From contig CAWJPF010000028.1 of the NCBI GenBank assembly GCA_963844625.1, positions 1 to 64,000 on the forward strand: a stretch of DNA of 64,000 nt, given 5' to 3'. This document shows, piece after piece, positions 49,606-59,824 of the stretch. The notes below the pieces were generated by a model, which searched no databases, was not told the origin of the DNA, and was given only the letters and a program-made list of their open reading frames with translations. Positions within the stretch are counted from its first letter, which is position 1. The number at the start of each line of letters is the position of its first letter. This DNA is from Palsa-504 sp963844625. Its GTDB lineage: Bacteria; Actinomycetota; Actinomycetes; Streptosporangiales; Streptosporangiaceae. The translations under genes were made by a program, and so were the position numbers.

Positions 49606-51966
49606 TTACTGCCTGGCCATGGCGATCCGGATGACTTCCTCCGTGTCAATCAGGTGGTCGTGGTTGTCGTCGCCGAGGTCGATCTGCACCAGGTCGATCT
49701 TGCCGTTGAACCTGCTGGTACCGCCGTAGTCGGAGCTGACGGGCATGCCGAAGTCTTCGCCGATGTCCGTGGTTTCGTCAGCAGAGAAAATCATCGGCTG
49801 GGTGGCCTGGACTCGGCCCTCGCCTGCCTTGTCACCGTCGTAGAACAGCGTGACGTTGCCGCCCTTACCGAGGCCGCCGCCGTCGTAGGCGAATTCCATC
49901 CGGATCTGGTGCTCACCCGCCGGAATGGGCCGGGTCGCCTCGGTGACGAACTCGGTCATGCCGAGCAGGTTGTAGACGAACCTGGCCGCGCCGTCCTTGG
50001 CGTACAGCGCCCAGCCGCCGAAGTGGCCGCCCTGGGCGATGATGACGCCTTCGGCCTTGTCGGGGGCGGTGATCTTCGCGGTCACCGAGAACGACTTGTT
50101 CTTGATGCTGACGACGCTGTTCTCGGACAGCCGCTTCATGCCGGGGAACAGCAGCTGGGAGCGGCCGGTGATCAGCTGCGGCGGCCGGCCAGGTCGGGGT
50201 TCATCCGTTCCGCGGCGCGGTCGTCGAGCGGCAGCACGTTGTACTTGACCGCCTCGATCAGCCACAGCCGCTGCAGCTCGTGCAGCTTATCGGGCATCTG
50301 GCTGGCGAGGTCGTGGGCCTGGGTCCAGTCGGCGGTGCCGTCGTAGAGCTCCCAGACATCATCGTCGAACGCGGTCAGCTTGACCTGGCCCAGTTCCCAG
50401 GGGGTGCGGTGCTTAGTTACCGCGCTCCAGCCCTTGTAGTACACGCCGCGATTACCGATCATCTCGAAGTACTGCAGGTCGTGACGCTCCGGAGTCACGG
50501 CATCGTTGAGGCTGTATACCATGCTGATCCCCTCCATGGGGGACTGCTGGACGCCGTTGACGAACGCGGGCTCAGGGATTCCCGCCGCCTCCAGGATGGT
50601 GGGGGCGACGTCAATGACATGACAGAACTGCGTCCGGGTCCCGCCGTGGCCGGTGATGCCCCGGGGCCAGTGCACGATGGTGCCGTTACGGGTGCCGCCC
50701 CAGTGCGAGGCGACCTGCTTAGTCCACTGGTACGGCGCGTCCATGGCCCACGCCCACCCCACCGCGTAATGGTTATAGGACGTGGGCGTCCCGATCTCCT
50801 CCAGCTTGGACACCATGAACTCGGGGGTTTCGAGTTGCGCCCCGCCGTTGAAGTTCGCCATCTCGTTGAACGCGCCCTGCAACGTGCCCTCGGCTGAGGC
50901 GCCGTTGTCCCCGATGATGTAGAAGACGAGGGTGTCGTCCAGGACATCCAGCTGCTCCAGCGCGTCGATGACCCGGCCGACGTGGTAGTCGGTGTGCTCC
51001 AGGAAGCCCGCGTAGACTTCCATCTCCCGCTCCAGGACAGGCTTGATCTGATCAGGCATGTCATCCCAGGCGGGTATCTCGCCGTGCCGCGGCGTCAGAT
51101 CCGCATCAGCGGCGACCACGCCCAGTTCCTTCTGCCGGGCCAGGGTGATCTCGCGCTGCGCGTCCCAGCCGTGAGCGAACTTGCCCCGGTACTTCTCCGC
51201 CCACTCTTTCGGCACGTGGTGCGGCGCGTGGGTCGCGCCGGGAGCGAAGTACATGAAGAACGGCTTGTCCGGCATCAGCGACTTCTGGCTGCGGACCCAG
51301 TCGATGGCGTGATCGGCCAGGTCCTCGGTCAGGTGATAGCCCTGCTCGGGGGTCTTGGGTGGCTCAACCGGATTCAGTCCCTCGTACAGGGCCGGGTACC
51401 ACTGGTTGTTCTCCCCGCCAATGAACCCGTAAAAGTACTCGAAACCCCCCGCCGCCCGAGGGCCACATGTCAAACGGTCCCATCGGGGAGGACTGCCACA
51501 CCGGCACCTCGTGGCACTTGCCGAACTGGCCCGTGGAATATCCGTTCAGCTTCAGCGTCAGCGCCAGCGGCGCCTTGGTGTTCGGCGTCAGCGACGTCTG
51601 GCCGGGCGCCGCGGTCGCGGTCTCGGTGATGCTGCCCATCGCCACCGAATGATGGTTACGGCCGGTCAGCAGTGCCTTGCGGGTCGGCGCGCACAACGCC
51701 GTCGAATGGAACCGGGTGTACTTCAGCCCGCCGTCAGCCAGCCTGTCCGCGGTGGGCGTGCTGCACGGGCCGCCGAACGTGCTCGCTGCCCCGAACCCCA
51801 CGTCGTCCAGCAAGATAACCAGGACGTTGGGCGCCCCTTCAGGCGGCCGCAGCGGCTCGACCGGCGGGAACTTGGTGTCCGGGTCCCTGGCATCATAGGT
51901 AACCAGGCCGAAGCTGGGCTGGTCAGGGATCGGCAACACGCTCCGCTGGATCTCGCGAGCCATCAC
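49606..51966 (-). pseudogene. Arylsulfatase interrupted by two frameshifts
   Basis: Three consecutive reverse frames make one sulfatase of about 785 residues. The first (51966-51455) has LLDDVGFG metal ligands and CAPTRKALLTGR, whose Cys92 would become formylglycine. The second (about 51455-50190) has FEYFYGFIGGENNQWYP, DNGASAEG and HWGGTRNG. The third (about 50190-49606) is the C-terminal beta domain. The breaks fall in a G6 run near 51452 and a GGCCGGCCGCC stretch near 50190. Either it is freshly inactivated or these are sequencing errors in GC runs. Confidence 0.8.
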
Positions 51967-52222
51967 TCCACTTCTCCTTATGTTGTGCCCTGACCGTCAG
52001 CCGTCCGGCGCCGGTAAAAGGGCGCAAATCGCCTCGACGTCCGCAGTCGTCCGCTCACCGCGCTAGCTGGCAACGTAAGCACAGCAGCTAAGCTCTCGTC
52101 GCGCATCACCCGCCACGGATGGCGCCATAGAGCGTTGCCACCCGATGGGGACAAGATGATCGGCGCCGGTACGCTATGCCTGCATCACGGTCGTCACGCG
52201 CCGGCCTGAATAGGAGGCTTAC

Positions 52223-52618
52223 ATGCCCGAGTTCCTGACCATCGCCCATGTGGCTCTGACAGTCAGCGATCTCGACCGCAGTGTCCCGTGGTACGAGCGG
52301 GTCTTCGACACCAAGCTGGTCCTGGCCGAAGAGCCCGGTCCATTTCGACGCGCGGTCTGGCTCGTTGGGGGTCAATCCCTCGTCGGACTTCACCAGTTTC
52401 CCGACCCGGCTGACGCTCTTTCCTTCAATGAGCGTCGAGTTGGCCTGGACCACCTGGCTTTTGCCTGTAGTAGTCGAAGTGAACTTGAGGCGTGGAAGGT
52501 CCGGCTGGACGAACTCGGTATCGTCAATGGCGGTGTCGTCGATGCTGCCTACGGTTCTGGGTTGTCCTTCCGTGATCCGGACAACATCGCGTTGGAATTC
52601 TTCGCGCCGCCCTCGTAG
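52223..52618 (+). CDS. VOC (glyoxalase/bleomycin-resistance fold) protein, 131 aa
   Basis: Two beta-alpha-beta modules: HVALTVSDLDRSVPWYERVF at residues 9-28 and GLDHLAFACSSRSELEAWKVRL near 75-96, ending SFRDPDNIALEFF. His9, Glu and other likely metal ligands are kept. ATG 52223 follows AGGAGG. It probably acts on a small metabolite. It is followed, 32 bp later, by a PLP enzyme on the same strand. Confidence 0.85.
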   Translation: MPEFLTIAHVALTVSDLDRSVPWYERVFDTKLVLAEEPGPFRRAVWLVGGQSLVGLHQFPDPADALSFNERRVGLDHLAFACSSRSELEAWKVRLDELGIVNGGVVDAAYGSGLSFRDPDNIALEFFAPPS

Positions 52619-52650
52619 GGCATCGTTAGTAAGCTCTACGGGAGTATCCG

Positions 52651-53604
52651 ATGACCCTTCCTCGCCTTGTCAGGCCGCCGACAACAGATGACATCGACCG
52701 GGCGAGGCGACTAATCGAAAGAATCCTGACCCCTACGCCCATTAATGCAATGGCCTTGTCAGATTCACTGAGCCTGGTCCTGAAGCTTGAAGGACTCCAG
52801 CCCACCGGCTCATTTAAGGTCCGCGGAGCGCTCGCTGCGCTTGACGCCTCGGACCCAAAACGTCCGGTCGTAACCGCGTCAGCGGGTAATCATGGGTTGG
52901 GGGTCGCGTATGCCGCAAAACGTTTGAAGCTACGCGCAGTCGTGGTCGTCTCCACCGAGGCTTCAATAGCGAAGGTCGCCGCCATCAGGCGGTTCGGGGT
53001 CGAGTTGATTCAAGTGGGGACCTCTTTCGATCATGCCGAAGCTCACGCCAAGGCGCTCGCTGCCGATGGCACGTCGCAGTATGTGTCCGCCTACAATGAT
53101 CCACATGTTATTGCCGGGCAATCCACCATAGGATTCGAGCTCGATGCACAACTCAGCGGCCCGCTGACCGTGGTCTGCCCGATTGGCGGCGGGGGGCTCG
53201 CCTCCGGTCTCGGCCTGTGGGCCTCGACTCGCCCGGACGTGCAGATCATCGGGGTAGAAGCCGCTGCGTCAACAGCGGTCTCGGCGGCGGTTCAGGCTGG
53301 CAGGCAGGTACCGGTTGCGGTGGGAGATACGCTCGCCGATGGACTGGCAGGCAATCTCGAACCGCAATCGGTCACGATCGACCTTATCGCGCGCTACGTT
53401 CATAGCCTCGTTACTGTCAGCGAGGATGAGATTCGCGACGCGATCCGGTACCTGGCCCTGGAGCGAGGCGTTGTAGCCGAGGGCGCAGGTGCCGCTGCGG
53501 TGGCCGCTGTTCTCGGCGGACGCGTGCCAACGGCGCCTGCCACCGTGGCGATCGTCTCTGGCCGCAATGTTTCCCGGTCAGCTCTGGCTAGCGTGCTTAC
53601 CTGA
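52651..53604 (+). CDS. PLP-dependent serine/threonine dehydratase-like enzyme, 317 aa
   Basis: Fold-type II PLP enzyme with KLEGLQPTGSFKVRGA (catalytic Lys near residue 58), SAGNHGLGVA near 76-85, and the phosphate loop CPIGGGGLASG near 177. It lacks the C-terminal ACT domain, so it is of the catabolic, short type. It could be a threonine/serine dehydratase or racemase. It probably shares a transcript with the upstream VOC gene. Confidence 0.85.
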   Translation: MTLPRLVRPPTTDDIDRARRLIERILTPTPINAMALSDSLSLVLKLEGLQPTGSFKVRGALAALDASDPKRPVVTASAGNHGLGVAYAAKRLKLRAVVVVSTEASIAKVAAIRRFGVELIQVGTSFDHAEAHAKALAADGTSQYVSAYNDPHVIAGQSTIGFELDAQLSGPLTVVCPIGGGGLASGLGLWASTRPDVQIIGVEAAASTAVSAAVQAGRQVPVAVGDTLADGLAGNLEPQSVTIDLIARYVHSLVTVSEDEIRDAIRYLALERGVVAEGAGAAAVAAVLGGRVPTAPATVAIVSGRNVSRSALASVLT

Positions 53605-53616
53605 CAGGATGCGCCG

Positions 53617-54612
53617 TCAGAACGTCCGGATCGCGATCTCGGCGGGCGCGGCGAGCAGCTCCGTGACCTCCGGGTCGAGCCGGCTGAGCGTGATCGACAC
53701 GCCGGCCATGTCGAGTGAGGTGCAGTAGTTGCCGACGTAGTTCCGCCTGACGTTGATCCCGCGCTGGGCCAGTTTCTCGTGCGCGTATCCGTACAGCAGG
53801 TACAACTCGCTGATCGGGGTGCCGCCCAACCCGTTGACCATGAGCGCCACGTCGTCACCCGGGCCGAACGGCAGGTCGGTAACCACAGCGTCCAGCAATT
53901 CGTCGACGATCTCGTTGGCGCTGGCGAGCTTCTCGCGGCGGCGTCCTGGTTCGCCGTGGATGCCGACGCCCATCTCCATCTCGTCGTCCCCGAGCTCGAA
54001 CAGCGGGGAGCCCTTGGCGGGCGGGGTGCACGAGGTCAGGGCCATGCCCATCGTCCGGGTGACGGAATTGACCTTGTTGCCGATACGCAGCAGCTCGTCG
54101 AGTTCCGCGCCCTGCTCCGACGCGGCTCCGACCGCCTTGATCACGAAGAAGTTCCCGGTCACCCCGCGCCTGCCGACCGTGTAGGTGGAGTCCTTCACCG
54201 CAACGTCGTCGTCGACCAGGAGCGTGCCGATCGTGATGCCGTCGGCCGCTGCCATCTCCTGGCCCATCTCGAACGCCATCCGGTCGCCGGTGTAGTTGTT
54301 GATGATGTGCAGGACGCCCTTGGGCGAGTTGAGCAGCTTGCTCGTTTCCAGCACGTAGTCCATCGGCGGGGCGGCGAATACGTCGCCGGGGCATGCGGCG
54401 TCGAGCATCCCCTTGCCGACGATCATCACGTGGGCGGGTTCGTGGCCGGACCCGGATCCCTGGATGATCGAGACCTTGTTGTCGCGGGGCGCGTCGGTCC
54501 GCATGATGAGGTTGTAGTCGGGCACGTACTTGAGGGTGTCCGGATTAGCCAGCGCGACGCCCTTGAGCATCTCGGGCACGAATTGTCTCGGGTCGTTGAC
54601 GAATTTCTTCAT
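53617..54612 (-). CDS. dhaK: Dihydroxyacetone kinase subunit DhaK, 331 aa
   Basis: It has the dihydroxyacetone-binding GSGSGHEPAH at residues 52-61 and the covalent His219 in GVGIHGEPG, which forms the hemiaminal with the ketose. Length is normal for DhaK. The kinase works with DhaL, which holds ATP or ADP. The gene ends the aldolase/HAD-DhaL operon, 20 bp after DhaL. No DhaM (PTS) gene is seen, so ATP may be the donor. Related proteins can use erythrulose or other small ketoses. Confidence 0.88.
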   Translation of the reverse strand: MKKFVNDPRQFVPEMLKGVALANPDTLKYVPDYNLIMRTDAPRDNKVSIIQGSGSGHEPAHVMIVGKGMLDAACPGDVFAAPPMDYVLETSKLLNSPKGVLHIINNYTGDRMAFEMGQEMAAADGITIGTLLVDDDVAVKDSTYTVGRRGVTGNFFVIKAVGAASEQGAELDELLRIGNKVNSVTRTMGMALTSCTPPAKGSPLFELGDDEMEMGVGIHGEPGRRREKLASANEIVDELLDAVVTDLPFGPGDDVALMVNGLGGTPISELYLLYGYAHEKLAQRGINVRRNYVGNYCTSLDMAGVSITLSRLDPEVTELLAAPAEIAIRTF

Positions 54613-54632
54613 GCCGCTACCTCCATGAGGGG

Positions 54633-56114
54633 TCAGGACTGGGCCGGGCGTTCCGGCCGCAGGTCGGCAATTGCCTCGAACATCACGGCGACGGCGACCG
54701 CCCCCGCGTCCAGCGTGCCGATGCTGCGCTCGCCGGTATAGCTGGCCCGGCCGCGCATCGCCTGCATGGGACGCGTCGCCTCGGCTTGCTCTCGTGCGGT
54801 GACGGCTGCTGCCCGCAGCGTCGTCGCCGTGTCGTGTTCCTGCCCGATGTGTTCCTCGATGGTGTCGACCGCGGGGACGAGCGCGTCGAGCAGCGTCTTG
54901 TCGCCGACGTCGGAACGCCCGCGCGCCTTGATTCCCTCGATTGAGGCGCGCAGCATCGCGACGATCTGGGCCGGCTCGAGCTTGGCGGCGGTCCCGGCGG
55001 TCGCGCCGGCCCGCAGGAACGCCGTTCCCCAGATCGGGCCCGACGTGCCGCCGATGCGGCTGGTAATGACCACGGCGATCTTCTTGAGGAACGTGCCGAT
55101 GTCCGTGCGGTCGAAGTCGTCCCAGTTCTGCAGGACCAGCTCGAACCCGCGTGCCATGGAGTAGCCGAAGTCGCCGTCGCCGACCACCGCATCGAGGTCA
55201 CCGAAGTACTTTTCGTTGTCGACCGCGACCGTCGCGATCGTGCGCACGACGACCTCAACGTCGCCGAGGCTGGCTGTGGACATGGGTGCTCCTTGGTCGG
55301 AAGCGCCGCCGCGGGGCGGGCGCGCGGGCGGCGGGGGGAGGACGCCGGCCAGGTCCGCCAGGGTGATCCAGTCGCCCGGCCTCGCCTGACCGCGGTTGGC
55401 GAGCACTGTCGTACGCTCTGCGCCCGGATCACCGAGTGACGTGACGACCAGGGCGGCCTCGCTGAAGTCTTCGTCGGCGGTGAAGTCGTTCACGGTAATC
55501 ACGCACGTGAGGCCGGCCCTGGTCGCGGCGACGAGGCCGTTCCGGGAATCCTCCACCACGATGACCCGGTTGGCTGGCACGCCGAGTGAGTCCAGGACGA
55601 GCAGGTAAATGTCCGGAGCCGGTTTCTTGTGCGGGACGATGTCGCCGGCGAACACCTGCACCGCGCGGGCCTGCTCCGCCCCGACCGCCCGTTCCAGCGT
55701 CGCCCTGACCGAGCCTTCCGCCGAGGTCGACGCGACGGCGATCGGCCAGCCGCCGGCGAGTGCCTCGCCGACGATGCGGGCGATGCCTGGCCTGGGCGGA
55801 ACGGCGCCGGAAGCCACCAGACCGGTGTAGATCTCGGTCTTGCGCCGGTGCCAGGCGGCGATGGCCGCCTGCTGCCCTGCTGGATCCGCGGGCAGGTCCG
55901 CGGCCGCGACGAACTCCGGCGTGAGCAGGCTGGCCATGCGTTCTTTCCCGCCGCCGATGCGCACCTTCTCCCGGTACTCCGCTACGCTCCACCGCACCGG
56001 CAGCCCGAACTCCGCGAAGGTCTGGTTGAACGCGGGCAGGTGACCGTAACGTTCGGTGTCGGCCAGCACGCCATCGCAGTCGAACACTATGGCCAGAGTC
56101 GATGAGCCGGCCAC
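54633..56114 (-). CDS. HAD phosphatase fused in frame to DhaL, 493 aa
   Basis: Residues 1-230 form a beta-phosphoglucomutase-like HAD enzyme: catalytic FDCDGVLADT (Asp12, Asp14), VASTSAEGSV, HKKPAPDIYL and VVEDSRNGLVAATRAG. There is no stop before the DhaL half, which begins near MSTASLGDVEVVV and has DAVVGDGDFG and GGTSGPIWG for ATP/Mg binding. An internal ATG at 55283 with AAGGAGCACCC upstream could give free DhaL as well. GTG 56114 starts 7 bp after the aldolase stop. It acts in the cytoplasm with DhaK. Confidence 0.82.
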   Translation of the reverse strand: MAGSSTLAIVFDCDGVLADTERYGHLPAFNQTFAEFGLPVRWSVAEYREKVRIGGGKERMASLLTPEFVAAADLPADPAGQQAAIAAWHRRKTEIYTGLVASGAVPPRPGIARIVGEALAGGWPIAVASTSAEGSVRATLERAVGAEQARAVQVFAGDIVPHKKPAPDIYLLVLDSLGVPANRVIVVEDSRNGLVAATRAGLTCVITVNDFTADEDFSEAALVVTSLGDPGAERTTVLANRGQARPGDWITLADLAGVLPPPPARPPRGGASDQGAPMSTASLGDVEVVVRTIATVAVDNEKYFGDLDAVVGDGDFGYSMARGFELVLQNWDDFDRTDIGTFLKKIAVVITSRIGGTSGPIWGTAFLRAGATAGTAAKLEPAQIVAMLRASIEGIKARGRSDVGDKTLLDALVPAVDTIEEHIGQEHDTATTLRAAAVTAREQAEATRPMQAMRGRASYTGERSIGTLDAGAVAVAVMFEAIADLRPERPAQS

Positions 56115-56121
56115 GCCGCGT

Positions 56122-56982
56122 TCACCAGGCCTTGCCGACACTGCCGAAGCGGCGCATGTGGTCCGCGGCCATGTCCCGCACGGCCGTCCGCACCGCGGTG
56201 AACAGCGACGGCGGGTCCCACGTGTCACGTTCCTGCGCCCCGCGAAGGAACGCCAGGTTGGCTTTCATGTAGGTGACCTTGAGTGCCGTCGATATGTTCA
56301 CCTTGGCGCAGCCGCGTGCGATCAAGTCGGTGAACTGGGCGTCGGTCATCCCGGTGCCGCCATGCAGAGCGATGGGGATCGGCTCCGCGGCCACGATGTC
56401 GGAGACGCGCTGCGCGTCTAGCTTCGGTTCGGAGCGGTAGACGCCGTGCGCGTTGCCGATCGCCGGCGCGAAGACATCCACCCCGGTCGTCCGGATGAAT
56501 TCCAGCGCCACGGGCAGAGATTGCCGCCGCGCCTCTTCGTCCGAGCCGATGTCGTCTTCGACGCCGGTGATGGCCTCGATCTCGCCCTCGACATGCGCGC
56601 CGTAGGACCGGGCCTCAGCCACGACTTCCACGGTTTGCCGCATGTTCTCCGCCACCGGCAGCGCGGAGGCGTCGAACAGCACCGAGTTCCATCCCTTGCG
56701 CAGGCATTTGCTGATGAACTCGCGGTCCGGGCAGTGGTCGAGGTGCAGGCTGACCGGCACTTCGATCCCCGCGGTGAGCTCGCGCCACATCGCGAAGAGC
56801 AGATCCATGCCGGTGGCCCGGACCGTCTTGACCGATGTCTGGATGATTACCGGGGAGTGCTGCTCGACGGCTGCCGCGAGCACCGCCTCCAAGGTGAGAT
56901 CGTTGACCACGTTGATCGCAGCGATGCCGTAGCGCTCGGTGAATGCCCGGTCGAGTATCTCTTTCAGCGGCACGACAGGCAC
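56122..56982 (-). CDS. Class II ketose-bisphosphate aldolase, 286 aa
   Basis: Zn-dependent TIM-barrel aldolase with INVVNDLTLEAVLAAA near residue 24, HLDHCPDREF (Zn His) near 80, VEGEIEAITG near 130, GNAHGVY near 175 and LHGGTGMTD near 205. It cleaves or forms ketose phosphates using dihydroxyacetone phosphate; the exact sugar is unclear. GTG 56982 with GGAGG close upstream is chosen. It is the first gene of the operon. Confidence 0.85.
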   Translation of the reverse strand: MPVVPLKEILDRAFTERYGIAAINVVNDLTLEAVLAAAVEQHSPVIIQTSVKTVRATGMDLLFAMWRELTAGIEVPVSLHLDHCPDREFISKCLRKGWNSVLFDASALPVAENMRQTVEVVAEARSYGAHVEGEIEAITGVEDDIGSDEEARRQSLPVALEFIRTTGVDVFAPAIGNAHGVYRSEPKLDAQRVSDIVAAEPIPIALHGGTGMTDAQFTDLIARGCAKVNISTALKVTYMKANLAFLRGAQERDTWDPPSLFTAVRTAVRDMAADHMRRFGSVGKAW

Positions 56983-57101
56983 GCACGTACCTCCTTGCGG
57001 TGATACTGCGAACCTACGCAGCCAGGGCACGGGCCGGATCGGTGGAAACCCCCATTTCGTGGGAGGACTTCCCCTACCTGGCGCCCCCCGGACCTGGCGC
57101 C

Positions 57102-57953
57102 CTTACCTGACCCCGTTGGTTTATTTTCGCTGTCTGATTCCGTGGTGTGGTGGTGTCAGTGTGAGCTATGAGGCCCGGGCGGGGCGTGCTGCGCCTGGCC
57201 CGGGGAAGATCGTGGATACTTTGCGCTGCGCGGAGGCTTTTAGGTGCCCCCCCAGGTCCGCGTGCCGATTGTGAATACCGACCCGCGCGGCGGCTCACGA
57301 TCGAGGCGGCGGTCCGGCTCTGCGGTTCCGTCAGGCTACTGACCGGGGCTCGCCTCGCGCGGGCCACGGCACGGGCCGGACCGCCCGCCAGCCCTCCCGG
57401 CGAGCGGCGGCAACTCGCCCCGGTCACCGCTCCGGACAGTCCACCCCGGCCTCGGCCCCGGCCCTCACTTCCGCCACTTCAGGTTAATTTCCCCGCATCC
57501 CCAGCCCGCCCGTCCGCCTGCTAGCAAAAGATCTTGGAAGATCCGGCTTGCGCGGTAATCCTGGTACCCCAGGACTGCCCCGATCTTCCGCGCAAGCCCG
57601 ATCTTCCGCGCAAACCGGCCGGTCTGCCCGACCGGATCAGGGCAGAGCGCCCATCCCGCATCACCATGCCCAGCAGCCGCCGCGGCACCGCGAAGATCGC
57701 GAAGCTCCGGACTCCGCTGTGGATCGGGTGTGTCCGCGTCCCTGGAAGTCTCCGCGTAGCGACGCAAAAAGGCCGCGCATCCGCCACGCCTGCACGAAAA
57801 CGCGCGGATGGGGCCAGCGGGGCCAGCGGGGCCCGGCCCGGCAGCGTCGTCGCGGCCGTCGGCGTCGCACGCCTGGCCCGGGGCGCAGGCGGGCCGCAAG
57901 GCCTCCAGGGCGCCGCGCGGCGTCGCCGAAATAAACCAACAGGGTCTTACCTG
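57102..57953. mobile_element. Non-autonomous transposable element, copy 2 (long form)
   Basis: The element at 57110-57945 (836 bp) has inverted ends ACCCCGTTGGTTTATTT (left) and the complement of ACCCTGTTGGTTTATTT (right). It is flanked by an exact 8-bp duplication CTTACCTG (57102-57109 and 57946-57953). The right 230 bp are the inverse of the copy 1 element. The remaining 580 bp are not in copy 1 and show no intact transposase. It landed on the stop codon of the kinase/regulator gene without changing it. The ends and 8-bp duplication match those of copy 1. Confidence 0.75.
57579..57613. repeat. 17-bp direct repeat inside element copy 2
   Basis: CCCGATCTTCCGCGCAA occurs at 57579-57595 and 57597-57613, an 18-bp period. 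A related shorter GCTTGCGCGG in inverse orientation lies at about 57546. It could be a binding site for a transposase. Confidence 0.55.
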
Positions 57954-59824
57954 GGCCGGCCGCGCCCGGCCAGCGCGGCGAGTTCCGTGCGGTTGCGTGC
58001 GCCGGTCTTCCGCAGCACGGCGCCCGCGTGCTTTTCTACCGTCTTCACCGATAGCACCAGCCGCTCGGCGATGAGCTTGTCGGGCATCCCCTGCTCCATG
58101 AGGGCGCGCACCTCACGTTCCCGTTCGGTCAGGGCTCGAGGTCGTCGATCCGCAGCCCGCGTCGCAGCTGCCCGAGCACGGGACCGGACAGGATCGCCTG
58201 GCCGCGGCCGGCCGCCACCACGGTCCGGGCGAGTTCGAGGCCGTCGGAGCTGCCGTCCACACAGCCGCGGGCGCCGGCCCGCATCGCGTCGGCGACCCGC
58301 TCGTCGTATCCGGCCGCACAGATCCCCACCACGGCCAGGTGCGGGTCATGGCCGAGCAGGGCGCCGATCACGCCGGATCCGGCACCGGCCGGCCTGGGTC
58401 ATCCTTGGCCAGCAGGCCCAGGTCTACCAGCGCCACGTCAGGCCGAAGGGTCTGGCAGGCCTCCAGCGCCTCCTCCGCCGTCGCGACCTCGCCTATCACC
58501 TCGATCCCCGGCTCGGTCCAGGACAGCAGCCGGGCGAGCCCGGCTCGCAGCACCGGCCGGCGAGCCGCGATGAGTACCCGCAACCGGGAGCCCTCCTGCT
58601 CCTTATCCCGAAGGTACGGGAAGCGGGCCCGGATCCGGGTGCCCCAGCCAGGCAGCGAGTCAACGTCGACTGTCGCGCCAAGTTCGCGCGCGCGCTCGGT
58701 CATGGCCCGCAGCCCGAAGCGGTCCGCCTGCCACCCGGTTTTCGGGTCGAAGCCCTGGCCGTCGTCCTGGACGAGCAGCGACACGGCCGCCCGCTCGTAA
58801 AGCAGGCCGAGCCGGACGGAATGTGCCTGCGCGTGCCGCACGATGTTGGTCAGGGCCTCGCGCGCAACCCGGAGCACCTCACGCGCCAAGCGCCCGTCCA
58901 GAGTGACGGGAGTCCCGGCCGACACGAACCTGACCTCAAGCCCGCCGACGCTCTGCGCCCACGCCGTCTCTGAGCGCAGCGCGGCGTCTAGCGTCCGCCC
59001 GTCAAGCGGCGACGCGGCCAGCCCGAGCAGTGTCAGCCGCGCCTCGGCCAGCGCGTCCCTGGCCGCCTCACTGGCCTGCCGCAAATGCTCCGCCGCCGCG
59101 CCGGACCCGCTGGCGGGCGCGTCATCGCCAGCCGCCGGCCCCGCCCGGCGCCAGCGGCGAGATCATGTTCGGCGCTTTCGAGATGGACCAGCACGCTCAC
59201 GAGACGCTGCGCGAGCATGTCGTGAACCTCACCGAGCAACCGGTCGCGCTCAGCCGCCGTCGCCTCGGCCCGAGCCCGTTCCTCAGCCGCTTCGTGCATC
59301 CGGGCGGTAGCCAGTGCGATCGCCGCGTGCTTGGCGAACAACTGCAGCAACTCGGCGTCGTCCGGGCCGAAGGCGCGCTCCTCGTCCCGGCTGAAGACGA
59401 TGCACGCGCCGATAATGCGCCCGCGCCACTCCAGTGGCACGCCGATGACGCCGCGCAGCGTGGCCCGCTCTTCCCCGGCCACATGTCCGCCGTGGACATC
59501 GTTGTAACGGGCGAACCACACCGGGGCGCGATGGGCCACCACGGCTCCCGTCATCCCCTCGGTGAGCGGGAAGACCCGGCCAGACTGGCAGGCAACGCCA
59601 ATGTCGGCCTCTTTGCGGTAGGTGCCAGCCGCCTCGTCCACGCTGCAGATCGAACCCGCGTCGCAGCCGAGCAACTCCGTGCAGCGCCGCAGGATCCGTT
59701 CCAGCAGGGGCCGCAGCGAGAATTCGCCGGCCAGGTCTTCCGCTACCGCGATCAGGCCGGCTGCCCTGGCCGCCGCGCTGTCCGTGCTCAGGGGCCTCCC
59801 GGGAGTGAGCGCGCGCCCGGACAC
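57947..59824 (-). pseudogene. GAF histidine kinase fused to NarL-type response regulator, three frameshifts
   Basis: From about 59824: a GAF domain (LLGCDAGSICSVDEAAGTY), then HisKA_3 with the phospho-His in EVHDMLAQRLVSVLVHLESAE. After a frameshift near 59125 follow a HATPase (REALTNIVRHAQ, DDGQGFDP, GLRAMTERARELGA) and, in the same frame, a receiver start (RVLIAARRPVLRAGLARLL). A second shift is near 58385 and a third near 58130; the LuxR HTH (LTEREREVRALMEQGMPDKLIAERLVLSVKTVEKH) ends at TAA 57947. Kinase and regulator were probably fused in the ancestor. The stop overlaps the duplication of element copy 2. Confidence 0.75.

Noticed and set aside
57534..58973. 479-residue forward open frame
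   Set aside because: Antisense to the kinase/regulator pseudogene and mobile element; no protein-like segments.
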